The position numbers and the translations under genes are program-made. From IMG/VR virus record IMGVR_UViG_3300037294_000176, positions 1 through 64,000 of that record: a stretch of 64,000 nucleotides of DNA; one strand, written 5' to 3'. Positions 33,701 to 41,700 of the stretch are shown one piece after another. The notes beneath the pieces were generated by a model that saw only the letters and a program-made list of their open reading frames with translations, was not told where the DNA came from and did no database searches. Every line of letters begins with the position of its first letter. Within the stretch, counting starts at the first letter, position 1. The stretch is from a virus.

Positions 33701-36700
33701 AGACAGCTGCCAACGCCGCTGAGCTACGCTTTACGGGTTTTGATCGAGATGGTAACGTAGAAACACGTGTAGAGTATGAGAAGCGTCGAGTAAAATTAAT
33801 TGCCGAAGCTTCTAAGGAAATGAAAGAGTTTGCCGCTGCAACTGAGAAAGCTGAAAAAGCCGGTCAGAAAGCTGCGGATATCAAGATTCTTACTGACAAG
33901 CTGACAATCGGTTCTGCCAACATTAAGGATCAACTGGGAATTGATCTTGGGGACAAGGGTCAAAAGTTTTTAGGCAATAAAGAGCAATTTGATAGACTGA
34001 CTAATAGTGCCAGTCTAGTGGCTGGTCTTAACGCAAAAATCCTAGTAGGAGTGAGCCTCTCTGAGAGGGCAACTAACGCAGCAAGAGTTCTTAGTGAAGT
34101 AGCTGCAGCAAACGCCGAGTCAACTAGAATACAGGCTGCGGCTTTATCTGGTACAGCGTTTGATCTTTACGCCGAGATATCCGGATCTAACGCAACTGAC
34201 GTTGGCAACTTATTTAAAGTTGACCCTGAGGCTTACAAAGAGTTTACTAAGACTGCAGATTCGCTAGATCAGACCAGGACAGCGCTCGCTAACGTAGTGT
34301 TGACTACTCCTGGTGCAAGAGAAGAACTTGCACGTCTTCAGGGAGAGATAAAAACCCTGGGGGAAGAGCTTGTTTCGCTGACTCCTAAGGCTGGCAGTTT
34401 AGAGTCGATAAACGACAAGTTTCAGGAGTTTAAGATTGCAGAAATTGACTTAGGCCAATTTGTGTACATGTCTCCTGGATCTGTCAACAGCATTAGGGAC
34501 TCCTTCAAGCATGTAGCGAAGGCTACTATTGACGTCAACGCTAAACTCTCCAGGCTTGGTGATGACGATAAGAGTCTTCAAAACTACATTGATGCTCTTC
34601 GTCGACTACGTGGGGAAATTGAGGCGGTTCAATCAGCTGCTAGCCATGCAAGAAATGAATCAGTTCAAAGGGCGTTATTCGAAAACGCTGATGATCCTGT
34701 AAAGAGGGCGTTAGCAGTAGGTAGAGCCGCCGGTAGGATTCCTAACGATTACGTGCTTAGTAGTGCTGATAGATCGGCACGGTTCAGTCAAGACACATTT
34801 GAGTACGTAAACGCTACGGCAAACGTAGATGACCAGTTTGCTTCTGGATCTACCATTTCTGAAGCAGCTGGCAGAAGACTTGCTGCAGAGAGAAGACTTG
34901 GAACATATGATAGCGCCCCTTCAGCTAACAAGGAAAAGAAAACAGACACTCCCCTCAAGCTGTCGGATGCTCTTGGCGCACTGTCAAACTCTGGTATTGC
35001 TATTGCAGCTGCTAGCTTCAGTCGTCTTGGTGCAATTGCTCGTAGTAGCCTCTCTGCTATCGGTATTGATATTGCTAAGCTCGATAAGCGGATTGAAGAC
35101 GCTCCTCCAGGTGCCGATCTAGCCAGTATATTTGATCAACGCAAAGCGCTGTTTGACCGGGCTAGAGAGCAGCTTCTAAACTCCTTGTACACTACAGGTC
35201 AGGGAATTTCTGAAGCTCTCGGTAGGTTAGGCGTTGAGGGTTCGGCTATCATCAGCCGTATGAACGCCACTCAACTTGAAGGTCTTCTTGAGATTGACAA
35301 GTCTACAGAGAGGTTAAAGTCTCAGCTGCTGGACACCACCGATCTTGAAGAGATTGTCAAGCTAAATGCCGAACTTGCTGACATTGAGCTAGAGCGGAAC
35401 AGAGCCCTACAGAAAACTAACGCTGCGTTTGAAACCAGATTAGAAACAGTGAATGAGCTGTTTGGATCATCGCTTGACACAAACTCGTTTGCTTTCTTTG
35501 GTAATGAGCTTACTTTACAGTTGTTTAGAATTGCAAGTGCAGCCAAGGCAACGATGGAGGAGTTCTTTAGAAACGGTGCTACTAAAACTGAAGACCAGGT
35601 AAGAGTTTTCTTCAGCAGTATGCGTAAGATGGCTCAACAGGGTGAAGTCCTGGACATCTTCAACACCTTTTCTCAAGGAATGGCAGATGCGCTAGAGCGT
35701 GGTGCTAAGAGTGGTTTTGAGAGGTTCCAAGAGCTTTTCGATGGTGCAACTTTCAGAGATTACCTGAATATTGATGCAGGTACACGAAGAGGCATTTCTC
35801 AAGAAGCCGTGAGTAAACAAGCCTTAGTCAGTCTCTCAGACGCCCCTGGTCTGTCTAAAGCGATGGCGGATATCATCAACAGGGAGTACGGTGAAAACGG
35901 AAGATCGGCGACAGAAGTTATGAGACTTCTAGAAGGTCTTCCTGGCTTTGCTGAGACAATGGCTACCCCGCTTCAAGCTGTCACCACGTCACTGGACCGT
36001 GTAACCGCATCTAACATTGAAGTGGCTAGGTCAAACAGAGGTCTCCCTGAGATCTTAGGTGCTGCAATTGCTGATAACACTGACGTGACCGCTTTCGATT
36101 CAATTGAAGTTCGTGCTGACAGAGCTGTAGATCCCGCATTATTTGAGAGAGGCTCTGTTACTAGTGCTGTTGATGCGCGTCTGGCAACTCCTGACACTAC
36201 CGCTCAAACTGCAGCTGCAGCTGCTGCTACTAGCGTTCAAGACACTCTGAGGTTACTGCTGGCTAACCTCAATATTGGCATTGACCCTGAGACAATCAAT
36301 CTTGCTAGCTCTAGACAGCTAGCCCAAATCGATGCACTTGCTGGAAGGTTCGCTTTTTATCAAGCAGAGATTGCGTCGTTGTTGGCGGGTGAGGGCGACC
36401 TCGACTCAGAGGCTAGAACGTTACGTATTCAAGAGCTCAGTACCGCAAGTAAGCTACTACAAGACAACGTAGATGACCTTGCCACAGCGATTGAAGATGC
36501 AGCGTTCAGGGCAACTGAAGCGGGAGACAACCTTGCTGATGGTGTCAGAAGTGACTTTACAGCCTCGTTGAAAGACTTTGCTAAAGGCAAGGCCACTTTC
36601 AGTGAAGCTGCCGAAGGGCTGTTAGATAACCTTACCAGCAGTATCGTAGATACGTTTATTGACGGTCTTACTAACTCTCTTATGGGTGAAGGTAGCTTGT

Positions 36701-37527
36701 TTGAGCGTTTCTTCAGTGCTCTCGGTACCTCGTTATTTGGTGCCGGTGAACTGGCTGCTGGCAATAAGTCTAACAAAGAACGCAACCAAGGACCTCTTGG
36801 TGCTTTCTTTGGTCTCGGTTCGTCACTTGCAACTGCACCTGGACAAATCAACAAGAAATCGGACAAAGCGTTTACAGCACCGTTGAGTCAAGCGGCTAAC
36901 GCGATTGCAAGTACTAAAGCACCTTTCTCCATGGTCAGTGAGAGCGTAGAGGGTAACTTCCCGGCATTGACTAAAGCTTTTGACACCTTAGGTGGCGAAA
37001 ACGGCCCTCTCAAAGGTCTAACCTCGATGTTAGGTGGAGGTGCTGGTGGAGGAGGTGGCGGAGCAGGTGGTCTGATGAGTCTCTTTGGAGGCGGCGGAGC
37101 AGGTATGTGGGGTGCCCTTGGTGGTATCTTCGGCTCTCTCATTGGAGGACTGTTTGCAGAAGGCGGTATGATCACTGGCCCAGGCACTAGTACGTCTGAC
37201 TCTATTCTTGCAAGAGTATCTAAAGGCGAGTATGTCATTAACGCGGCGTCTACTCGTAAGCACTCGGGTCTCCTGAGAGCAATTAACGAGAACAAGCTTG
37301 GTGACATGCCTAAGTTTGCTCAGGGTGGTATGGTGTCTGATTCACTCATTGCTACAATGCCTATATCGTCTGTGAATGCTGCTGCACCGACTTCTGTCAA
37401 ATCCAGTTCAACTACTGTTAACCTGGGTATTACTGGGGACATTTCTAAACAAACTAGAGCGGAAATCTTCCGTATGCTTCCTAGCATTGCAAATGGTGTC
37501 AATGCTCAAAATCGAGAGAGAGGATAA
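27703..37527 (+). CDS. tape measure protein, 3274 aa
   Basis: Sets tail length and is ejected ahead of the DNA. Residues about 140-300 are the conserved tape-measure N-terminal domain (SFAGAASVY ... GALSGSSVEGLNAAMIQL ... LRGEELSSVLEQ). Several hydrophobic segments follow between residues 990 and 1730, then long coiled-coil stretches. The Gly-rich C-terminus contains GGMITGPGTSTSDSI and RVSKGEYVINA, the usual end motif. At roughly 0.15 nm per residue the tail would be near 0.5 micrometre, far above common siphoviruses. A 22-residue motif (FFDIYDAVVGNSYWP...) is duplicated at residues 751 and 899. Residues 166-207 are encoded by a GC-rich patch. No lytic enzyme motif was recognised. Confidence 0.95.
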   Translation: MSGVIIDVDTKADGAKRDLVSLNRSLASMVTNANKTKGAVGGVSGNNFKDLTKNVRESNIALNSFGNNKALTNVAANTRSLSNDMRGLKLAAVGAGIAFASAFAGAKLNKVADDLTNIQNRLKLVTESSDELLLRQRQLFDISIKTRTSFAGAASVYVDLSKSMKLAGGSAEETLKAVTTLQQAGALSGSSVEGLNAAMIQLGQGLSSGTLRGEELSSVLEQMKYFGDGLAKSLKVTKGELRELAAEGKLTPEVVLKALREMSEGTAKDFAKSNATVAASTATLRQAIAYTVADVNQYLGLSNSIARGILKNANGMVGASDNIITSLELIRRTTKNYLREVSTENPFKSTLVAALTLKINPLDSFAKAQATSKVQEFVRQVQKLLGKDDTEIEVKAKPTGLDKMFSRFRMFTSKGDEAAKAISASDKMGERVENAARLSAAIFDTIKTTANEFSRLLPIIQKPLNTFYNQLFEYVVIQDNLGDTMVIKLLRPFQRAAEGVQETLTLFASGDTRMERAYVKLFSSDSLVTFTDNLFKLNRVRESTRFDNKSFLGQNFIFNFRKSSQEVENFLVQLGLMKNELDIEFPVARIAKEFQTFGRVVVRVYDDLIAPDLEPAIRSIKRQLKNLKKAVVSAIKNTFTQVEGQKIGNAIAGGITKAITSVFDFWEASESFSLVKMFNTDALVESFINAFKAIGKFVSGFFSGLFSGLKGTLSDDFIGQMFGSIEKVAKSKLRAVEKRIDDFGKNVKGTFFDIYDAVVGNSYWPDTIDGVVDYTSRLFNAKGPIKDFKNFVLSTFDGLTQTVDKRLALAKRRNFQAIYTLQKIKKDPGNTVDIVKKYAKGSLVKSVIEYELNFNKSSFDKAAGYAAKTSLKILNYVEKGLPKSTRVVERFAKRTKEAFFDIYDAVVGNSYWPDTIDGVVGYTSNIFKTNSTLEEFKRRTLNTFKTIFKDLNASFGGGGLFDGFAKQLQSVDWGQAFKTLTGSLGASLLATLFLVFGNVQMKLTAASYFFSLLNVSLNGALTALAPVLGTSAGVLGAQFVEQFVKGLLKTFDALASSLPLLLESFLKELVPFGLFDSLFGTIFKSIPILSNNLVYGILAVAAAYAFLFKKTGAGTIMDLVFGSRARGKEGTKTYKAATDGILPYVKAMAVGWIPGYVTAVGPALAKASGGAAFTSYFGQLFGNPKLALLGAAALSTSMLKSVSIFEAAFVGVPLLASAILGKAGGLRFLTESTGLISSIGLNIAKAMQSSILKNAPEGGMLASFVSGAMFKGEEVQTKVPGPVADAFGTLFSNLAQLPINLAKNKNLYGSGKLGFMAALLTQQIEGTKPDDFIGPMNKKTVSLRKSLQDAVGKILDFDIGGRGSLRGRFAAVSTALALEMGNVRALFSRNVGVGNKFATGLNTALTSLAVVGGKALGAFARVVVSVMGLLKNQFVLIALFSLLFTGVAVAAETSGSAVNGIGAAFGGIGLTITSAALALVAFGVAFKSISKFKTGRDSFIGEATREKLQAFEEDLLGKAADKVASFKGPKKKKKALDASLSSDVVRQVAAQTELLRAEGVPGANKAGIEAAGAYLKGLASKGKEGFIASFKRGTEVVKGNGEEKSSPFAATQAAAVGLSSAFEAFSGDKTKAKLGGVFKQFSVTGVLAFKDAGAALTSFKTVGKATDGVLVAVLRLLSGVIAAAVTGFRALAVTIWTAIAPFAAIIGIVTAVVAGVGLLGVMIFGKGNTFFDKLAFAYDKIRQILGLSAVTGTGRRELLSNTLKDVKVGDQTFDFSGSIENTDFESMGKDTFGIVSEQAKETAEALKELNKQFIKRGFLTDAEKAEAEALATTQRELLARQKQKPERSIRERADDAQKELNTVDNSLGQRIQNMLGGPGSDVNRALALGSSGLDLFFRGIGDSLKPVDTALKSFGSALHKGSDVFKTFFRNTYRAASIVLRKADQGVNSALGGRGRSQRQVTAAQAVKDSADRVAPFEAFLEPEELEAYNKAVAEFRDAQTAANAAELRFTGFDRDGNVETRVEYEKRRVKLIAEASKEMKEFAAATEKAEKAGQKAADIKILTDKLTIGSANIKDQLGIDLGDKGQKFLGNKEQFDRLTNSASLVAGLNAKILVGVSLSERATNAARVLSEVAAANAESTRIQAAALSGTAFDLYAEISGSNATDVGNLFKVDPEAYKEFTKTADSLDQTRTALANVVLTTPGAREELARLQGEIKTLGEELVSLTPKAGSLESINDKFQEFKIAEIDLGQFVYMSPGSVNSIRDSFKHVAKATIDVNAKLSRLGDDDKSLQNYIDALRRLRGEIEAVQSAASHARNESVQRALFENADDPVKRALAVGRAAGRIPNDYVLSSADRSARFSQDTFEYVNATANVDDQFASGSTISEAAGRRLAAERRLGTYDSAPSANKEKKTDTPLKLSDALGALSNSGIAIAAASFSRLGAIARSSLSAIGIDIAKLDKRIEDAPPGADLASIFDQRKALFDRAREQLLNSLYTTGQGISEALGRLGVEGSAIISRMNATQLEGLLEIDKSTERLKSQLLDTTDLEEIVKLNAELADIELERNRALQKTNAAFETRLETVNELFGSSLDTNSFAFFGNELTLQLFRIASAAKATMEEFFRNGATKTEDQVRVFFSSMRKMAQQGEVLDIFNTFSQGMADALERGAKSGFERFQELFDGATFRDYLNIDAGTRRGISQEAVSKQALVSLSDAPGLSKAMADIINREYGENGRSATEVMRLLEGLPGFAETMATPLQAVTTSLDRVTASNIEVARSNRGLPEILGAAIADNTDVTAFDSIEVRADRAVDPALFERGSVTSAVDARLATPDTTAQTAAAAAATSVQDTLRLLLANLNIGIDPETINLASSRQLAQIDALAGRFAFYQAEIASLLAGEGDLDSEARTLRIQELSTASKLLQDNVDDLATAIEDAAFRATEAGDNLADGVRSDFTASLKDFAKGKATFSEAAEGLLDNLTSSIVDTFIDGLTNSLMGEGSLFERFFSALGTSLFGAGELAAGNKSNKERNQGPLGAFFGLGSSLATAPGQINKKSDKAFTAPLSQAANAIASTKAPFSMVSESVEGNFPALTKAFDTLGGENGPLKGLTSMLGGGAGGGGGGAGGLMSLFGGGGAGMWGALGGIFGSLIGGLFAEGGMITGPGTSTSDSILARVSKGEYVINAASTRKHSGLLRAINENKLGDMPKFAQGGMVSDSLIATMPISSVNAAAPTSVKSSSTTVNLGITGDISKQTRAEIFRMLPSIANGVNAQNRERG
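28199..28323 (+). other. GC-rich island inside the tape measure gene
   Basis: About 125 bases encoding residues 166-207 use CTG, CAG, GCC, GGG and GTC codons, whereas both flanks use the AT-ending codons typical of the gene. The frame is continuous. The island covers the most conserved block of the tape-measure domain, the same situation as the MuF island. Confidence 0.65.
29953..30017 (+). repeat. 65-bp internal duplication in the tape measure gene, copy 1
   Basis: This segment is repeated with a single mismatch at 30397-30461, 444 bases downstream and in frame. It encodes the FFDIYDAVVGNSYWPDTIDG motif. Flanking sequences are not similar at this level, so the conservation is confined to the motif. 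Confidence 0.9.
30397..30461 (+). repeat. 65-bp internal duplication in the tape measure gene, copy 2
   Basis: Second copy of the segment at 29953-30017 with one substitution (GGAAAC for GGTAAC). It encodes the same motif at residues 899-920. Confidence 0.9.
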
Positions 37528-37530
37528 TAA

Positions 37531-38121
37531 ATGAGCTATGGTATCTATGAGGGCGGAACACTTGTTGCGGGCTTAGTGGCTCCTGTCACTATGCGTTCTA
37601 ACAGGCCGATTTTCGCCTCAGATACCCTCTCGTTAAAGAGGAAGACAACTGGTAGAGGGGCTCAGCGTTGGGAAATTGAAACCAATCTTGAGCCTCTCAC
37701 TACCAACGCAAATGGGTTGCTTGTCTACTTAGTAACGAAAGGGGAGTCTGGAACAGTAACACTCAAGGTACCACAGAACTATGGGGTAATTTCCACTAGG
37801 ACTTCTGTGAGTACACCTACTGCCACCGGTGCTGCTGGTGCCAGCACTGTAACCGTTGTAAACAACTCAGGCCTGATTCCTACAGGCACCTTTATTAGAT
37901 TTGCATCGCACAGCAAGATCTACATGCTGACTCAGGACTTGCGTAATAGCGGAACAATGCATCTGTTTCCTCCGCTGAGAGCCAGCGTTAACCACACGTT
38001 TACCCACAGGGATGACGTCTTCATGCCTACCCTCTTCGATAGCGATACTGTAAAAGGTATGGTTTACACAGATGGTATTGTGATGGACGTTGGAACTGTC
38101 AAAATGATAGAGAAGTTATGA
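37531..38121 (+). CDS. distal tail / minor tail protein, 196 aa
   Basis: First of the tail tip genes after the tape measure. Residues 80-155 include a TATGAAGASTVTVVNNSG..P.GTFIRF module that resembles a small beta domain of distal tail proteins. Length and position match the protein that closes the tube before the hub. Coupled by ATGA to the next gene. Confidence 0.62.
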   Translation: MSYGIYEGGTLVAGLVAPVTMRSNRPIFASDTLSLKRKTTGRGAQRWEIETNLEPLTTNANGLLVYLVTKGESGTVTLKVPQNYGVISTRTSVSTPTATGAAGASTVTVVNNSGLIPTGTFIRFASHSKIYMLTQDLRNSGTMHLFPPLRASVNHTFTHRDDVFMPTLFDSDTVKGMVYTDGIVMDVGTVKMIEKL

Positions 38122-38711
38122 TGAGAAAGTTGAGCTCTAATATCACTGCTCTTATGCAATCTGGTGAGACAGCTGAGACAATATATTTAATTCGTATTAC
38201 AGACAAAATAGGCACGCTTGTCTATGCCGACACTACGCACACGTCTGACGTAACTCTGAGCAACGGGTTTGTATACCCTGCAAACGGAAATCTTGTCAGT
38301 GCCGATCCGCCTCAACAGAGTACAACAGTAGACAGAGAGCAGTACAAGATTGTGATTGCTGATCCTGAAATGCTGTTAGGCGCACTAGCTGAAAGTAATT
38401 TTGTAGGTAAACGGTTAGAGGTTCGTATTGGTTTTCTTAACCCAAACACAGGACTTCCGTATACGACTGTTGACGATACCTTTATAATCTACGCAGGTTC
38501 TGTTGATAGCGCTTCCTACAAGGTCAGTACTGAAGAGTACGGGGAATCTCTCTTTCAAGTGTCAGGCGTTAGTCCAATTGTGAGTTTAGACATGAAACGA
38601 GGGTTATACTTGAGCAAGGATGCTGTTCGTCAGCGTAATCCACAAGACAGCTGCTGCGATCAGATTTACGAGGGGTCCGGAACCTCTGTTCTAAAGTGGG
38701 GTAAAGGCTGA
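38118..38711 (+). CDS. minor tail / baseplate hub protein (DUF2163-like), 197 aa
   Basis: Beta-rich N-terminus (YLIRITDKIGTLVYADTT, (L)SNGFVYPANGNL) with a C-terminal DSCCDQIYEGSGTSVLKWGK, the Cys-containing ending I associate with lambda gpL/DUF2163-type hub proteins that can bind an Fe-S cluster or metal. It couples directly (TGATGG) to the J-like gene. Confidence 0.6.
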   Translation: MMRKLSSNITALMQSGETAETIYLIRITDKIGTLVYADTTHTSDVTLSNGFVYPANGNLVSADPPQQSTTVDREQYKIVIADPEMLLGALAESNFVGKRLEVRIGFLNPNTGLPYTTVDDTFIIYAGSVDSASYKVSTEEYGESLFQVSGVSPIVSLDMKRGLYLSKDAVRQRNPQDSCCDQIYEGSGTSVLKWGKG

Positions 38712-41700
38712 TGGCAGCATTATCTACAGTTATTGCGGTGGCGGCTTTCACAATCTCCGCTGTCAGCGCCGCGTATCAAGTGGTCCAGGCAAAGAAAGCA
38801 GCGTCTAAAGCAGAAGAAGCTGCTGAAGCAAGACGCGGTTTTGAGCTGGTTCTCGAAGGTGAAGCCAGTGACCTCCCTCTCGCTTACGGTAGGAATCTCA
38901 TCGGTGGTGTCAGAGTTTGGCATGCTACGAGTACTGACTTCAGACACACTACTACCAACGCTGATAACGTATTCCAAACTGGTGCTGATGGTGTTCCCGG
39001 TAGAACGATCAGTTACGAGGGCTGGGTAAATATTCCAAGCCCAATTGTCAACGCAATTATGCAACAGTTCAACACTGACATTGGCGCTCTTGATAGTGGC
39101 TACCTTTCAAGCAGTCAGAGTGGCACCGCTAATGAATACTTGTTCTTTCAGCAAGCTCTTTGTGCCGGTCCTATTAACGGTGTTATTGACGTTGTTGTCG
39201 ACGGATCTAGGTATCTAGACGATCCTTCGTTAGGTAGCTTTGGTCAGAGCGAATCTGACAAGCGCACACGTGTCAAAGCGGCTATGCGTGTTGATTGTCA
39301 CTACGGTAACACGGCAGTGGCAGATAACATTGCAAAGAATAACTTTGCAGAACGTAAAGATGCCGTATTTCAAGACATGGCCTACGCTTCAACTGTTGTA
39401 AGGATTGACAGAGACGATCCCCAGTTCAGTAACGTACCTAATCTTCAATTCATTGTAGAAGGTCGAAAGGTACCAGACGTCGTTTCTGGTGCTTTTGTTG
39501 CGACAAAATCATATAGTACAAACCCTGCTCGATGCCTTCTAGACTACCTCACTGATACCGTCTTAGGAAAGGGTATTTCTCTCTCAGAGATTGACTTGCC
39601 ATCTTTTGAAGCTGGTAAGGTTGTCTGTAACACAATTGTACAAGAGGGCGTAATTGTAGGAGGTAAGTACTATCAGCCTACTAACAAGTCTAGAAACATT
39701 ACGAATATTAACATTCCTTTATACGAGTGTAATATACTACTGGACCCGAAGAAGCCAGCAAGAGACAACATTGAGTCTATCCTTTCAACTATGGGTGACG
39801 CTCGCCTCGTTTGGTCTGCTGGCAAGTACAGGCTCAATCTTCAGTACCCGACTGTATTGTCGTCACTAGAGATTGCTGAGACGCTCAACGATGACAACCT
39901 TGTTCTTGACCAAGAAGTTCAGATCTCTTGGCCTACTGCCTCAGAGCGACTTAATAACTGTAGAGTTCGCTTTAGTAACGAGTTTGAGGGATTTAAAGAG
40001 GACAGTGTAAGTTGGCCTCCTAAAGTTACCGCAAGTTTTGCCAAAGGTGTAGGTGGGACTAGGTATCCTAACGTCACTGATTCGTTTGACGATGCTCGTC
40101 CCGGTGGTAGACTCTTAAATAGTCTCGGAGTTTGGGACGGAACGTCAAACACTACATCACTCACTTGGTTGATGCAAGTCAGTGGTGATAAGGCAGGCAG
40201 TTACACCGTATCTTACACGGGTGATGACACTTCTAACGTGACGATCGTCGAGACAAAGCTTCCTGGCGCTGATGTTCAAGTCTTTTCTAGTTCTCATAAT
40301 GACTGGAGAAGTGTGAAAACAGGAACGATCACTCTAGGCCAAGCGTCTGTCACTAAGTACTACCGCATCACAGCTAACGTTACTAACACCGGAGGAAAGA
40401 AAGGCTTTGCAATCAGGCTTGAGAACGCTACAAACGTTCTCTGGACAAGCCGTGAACCCACTTACTCTGATTTTGTTCAATACGATTATAGCTCGGCTGT
40501 TTATGATGCCATGCTTCTCGAGGATGGCAACCTTGATCTTCCTAGTGAAGTGTTTGCAGAGGGTGTCACTGATCCTTACCATGCGCTTGCTAAAGCAGAA
40601 GAGTTAGTTAGAACTTCTCGTAGTGCTTTTACAATCACGCTTAAGTACAACACTACAGACACACTATTAGAACCTGGAGACTTCATTCAACTCTCTAGCG
40701 AAACGTTAAAGCTAGGGTTAGACGTTCCTTTGTATTTCAGAGTGTCATCAGCAAAACTTGATGAAAATCGAGTGTGTGAAGTGACAGCTAGCAGATTTGA
40801 GCTAAGCCAGCTTGCGTGGAACGTCAAAGATGACGCCTACGTAAATGTACCAGCTATTTACAACAACAGAATCTTAGAGCCTTCTGAGCTAGTATACAAC
40901 CCTCCCGTTGACTCTAACATTGAGAGTTCCGGTTCCTTGACGTGGGGTACACCCCCAGGATACGAGGTAGCTGGCTACGTTGTGTACATGCATAACCCTA
41001 TGGTAGACGGGCTAGACAGTCAACTCCAACCTGTATACAGCGAAGTTGGACGTTCAAGAAACACAAGCTTTGAACTGCCTAAGATTAATGCAGCATCCGC
41101 TTTGTTCGGAGTTAGAGCTTTAGGCATTAATGGCCGTATGTCAGTAATGACAACAATCTCTAACACTTCTGCCACTCGTCTTTCCCACAACTGGTTGCAA
41201 GGTCTCAACATCTCTTCAACCGCGTTAGGTTTCTACAGACCTAAAACGGATCTAGTTGTTGTACCCGCGTCAATCACACTTACGGCAAATGCTGTAAACA
41301 TTGTGAGACCGTTATACACGTGGTATGTAGATGGTGTATTGATTAATGGTGCTAACGTCCATACTCTTGTTATTCTCAAACCTACATTAAGTAGCACAAA
41401 CAAGACGTATAGCGTCGTGGTACAGGCGTCTTCGATTCTTGGGGTTCCAGAAGGTCCTACCTACGAGGCATCTAAACTCTTAACCTACATTGAGGAGGGT
41501 GTAGATGCTGGTGCTATTCAGACATCGGCTACCAGAAACACTTTTACTCTGTCGTCTGTAGGTGAACTCCTCCCAAGCCAGAGCTCTGTTAGCGTTAGAG
41601 TAATGACACAAAACGTAGGCGGTGTGACGTGGACAATTAAAGACGCTGCCGGGACCGCTCTCCCAGCTGGTGCTTACCTGTTGCCAAACGGTCTTACAGA

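Noticed and set aside
36888-37307. Proline-rich minus-strand frames under the tape measure C-terminus
   Set aside because: They mirror the Gly-rich coding strand; no start signals, and no other minus-strand gene exists in the window.
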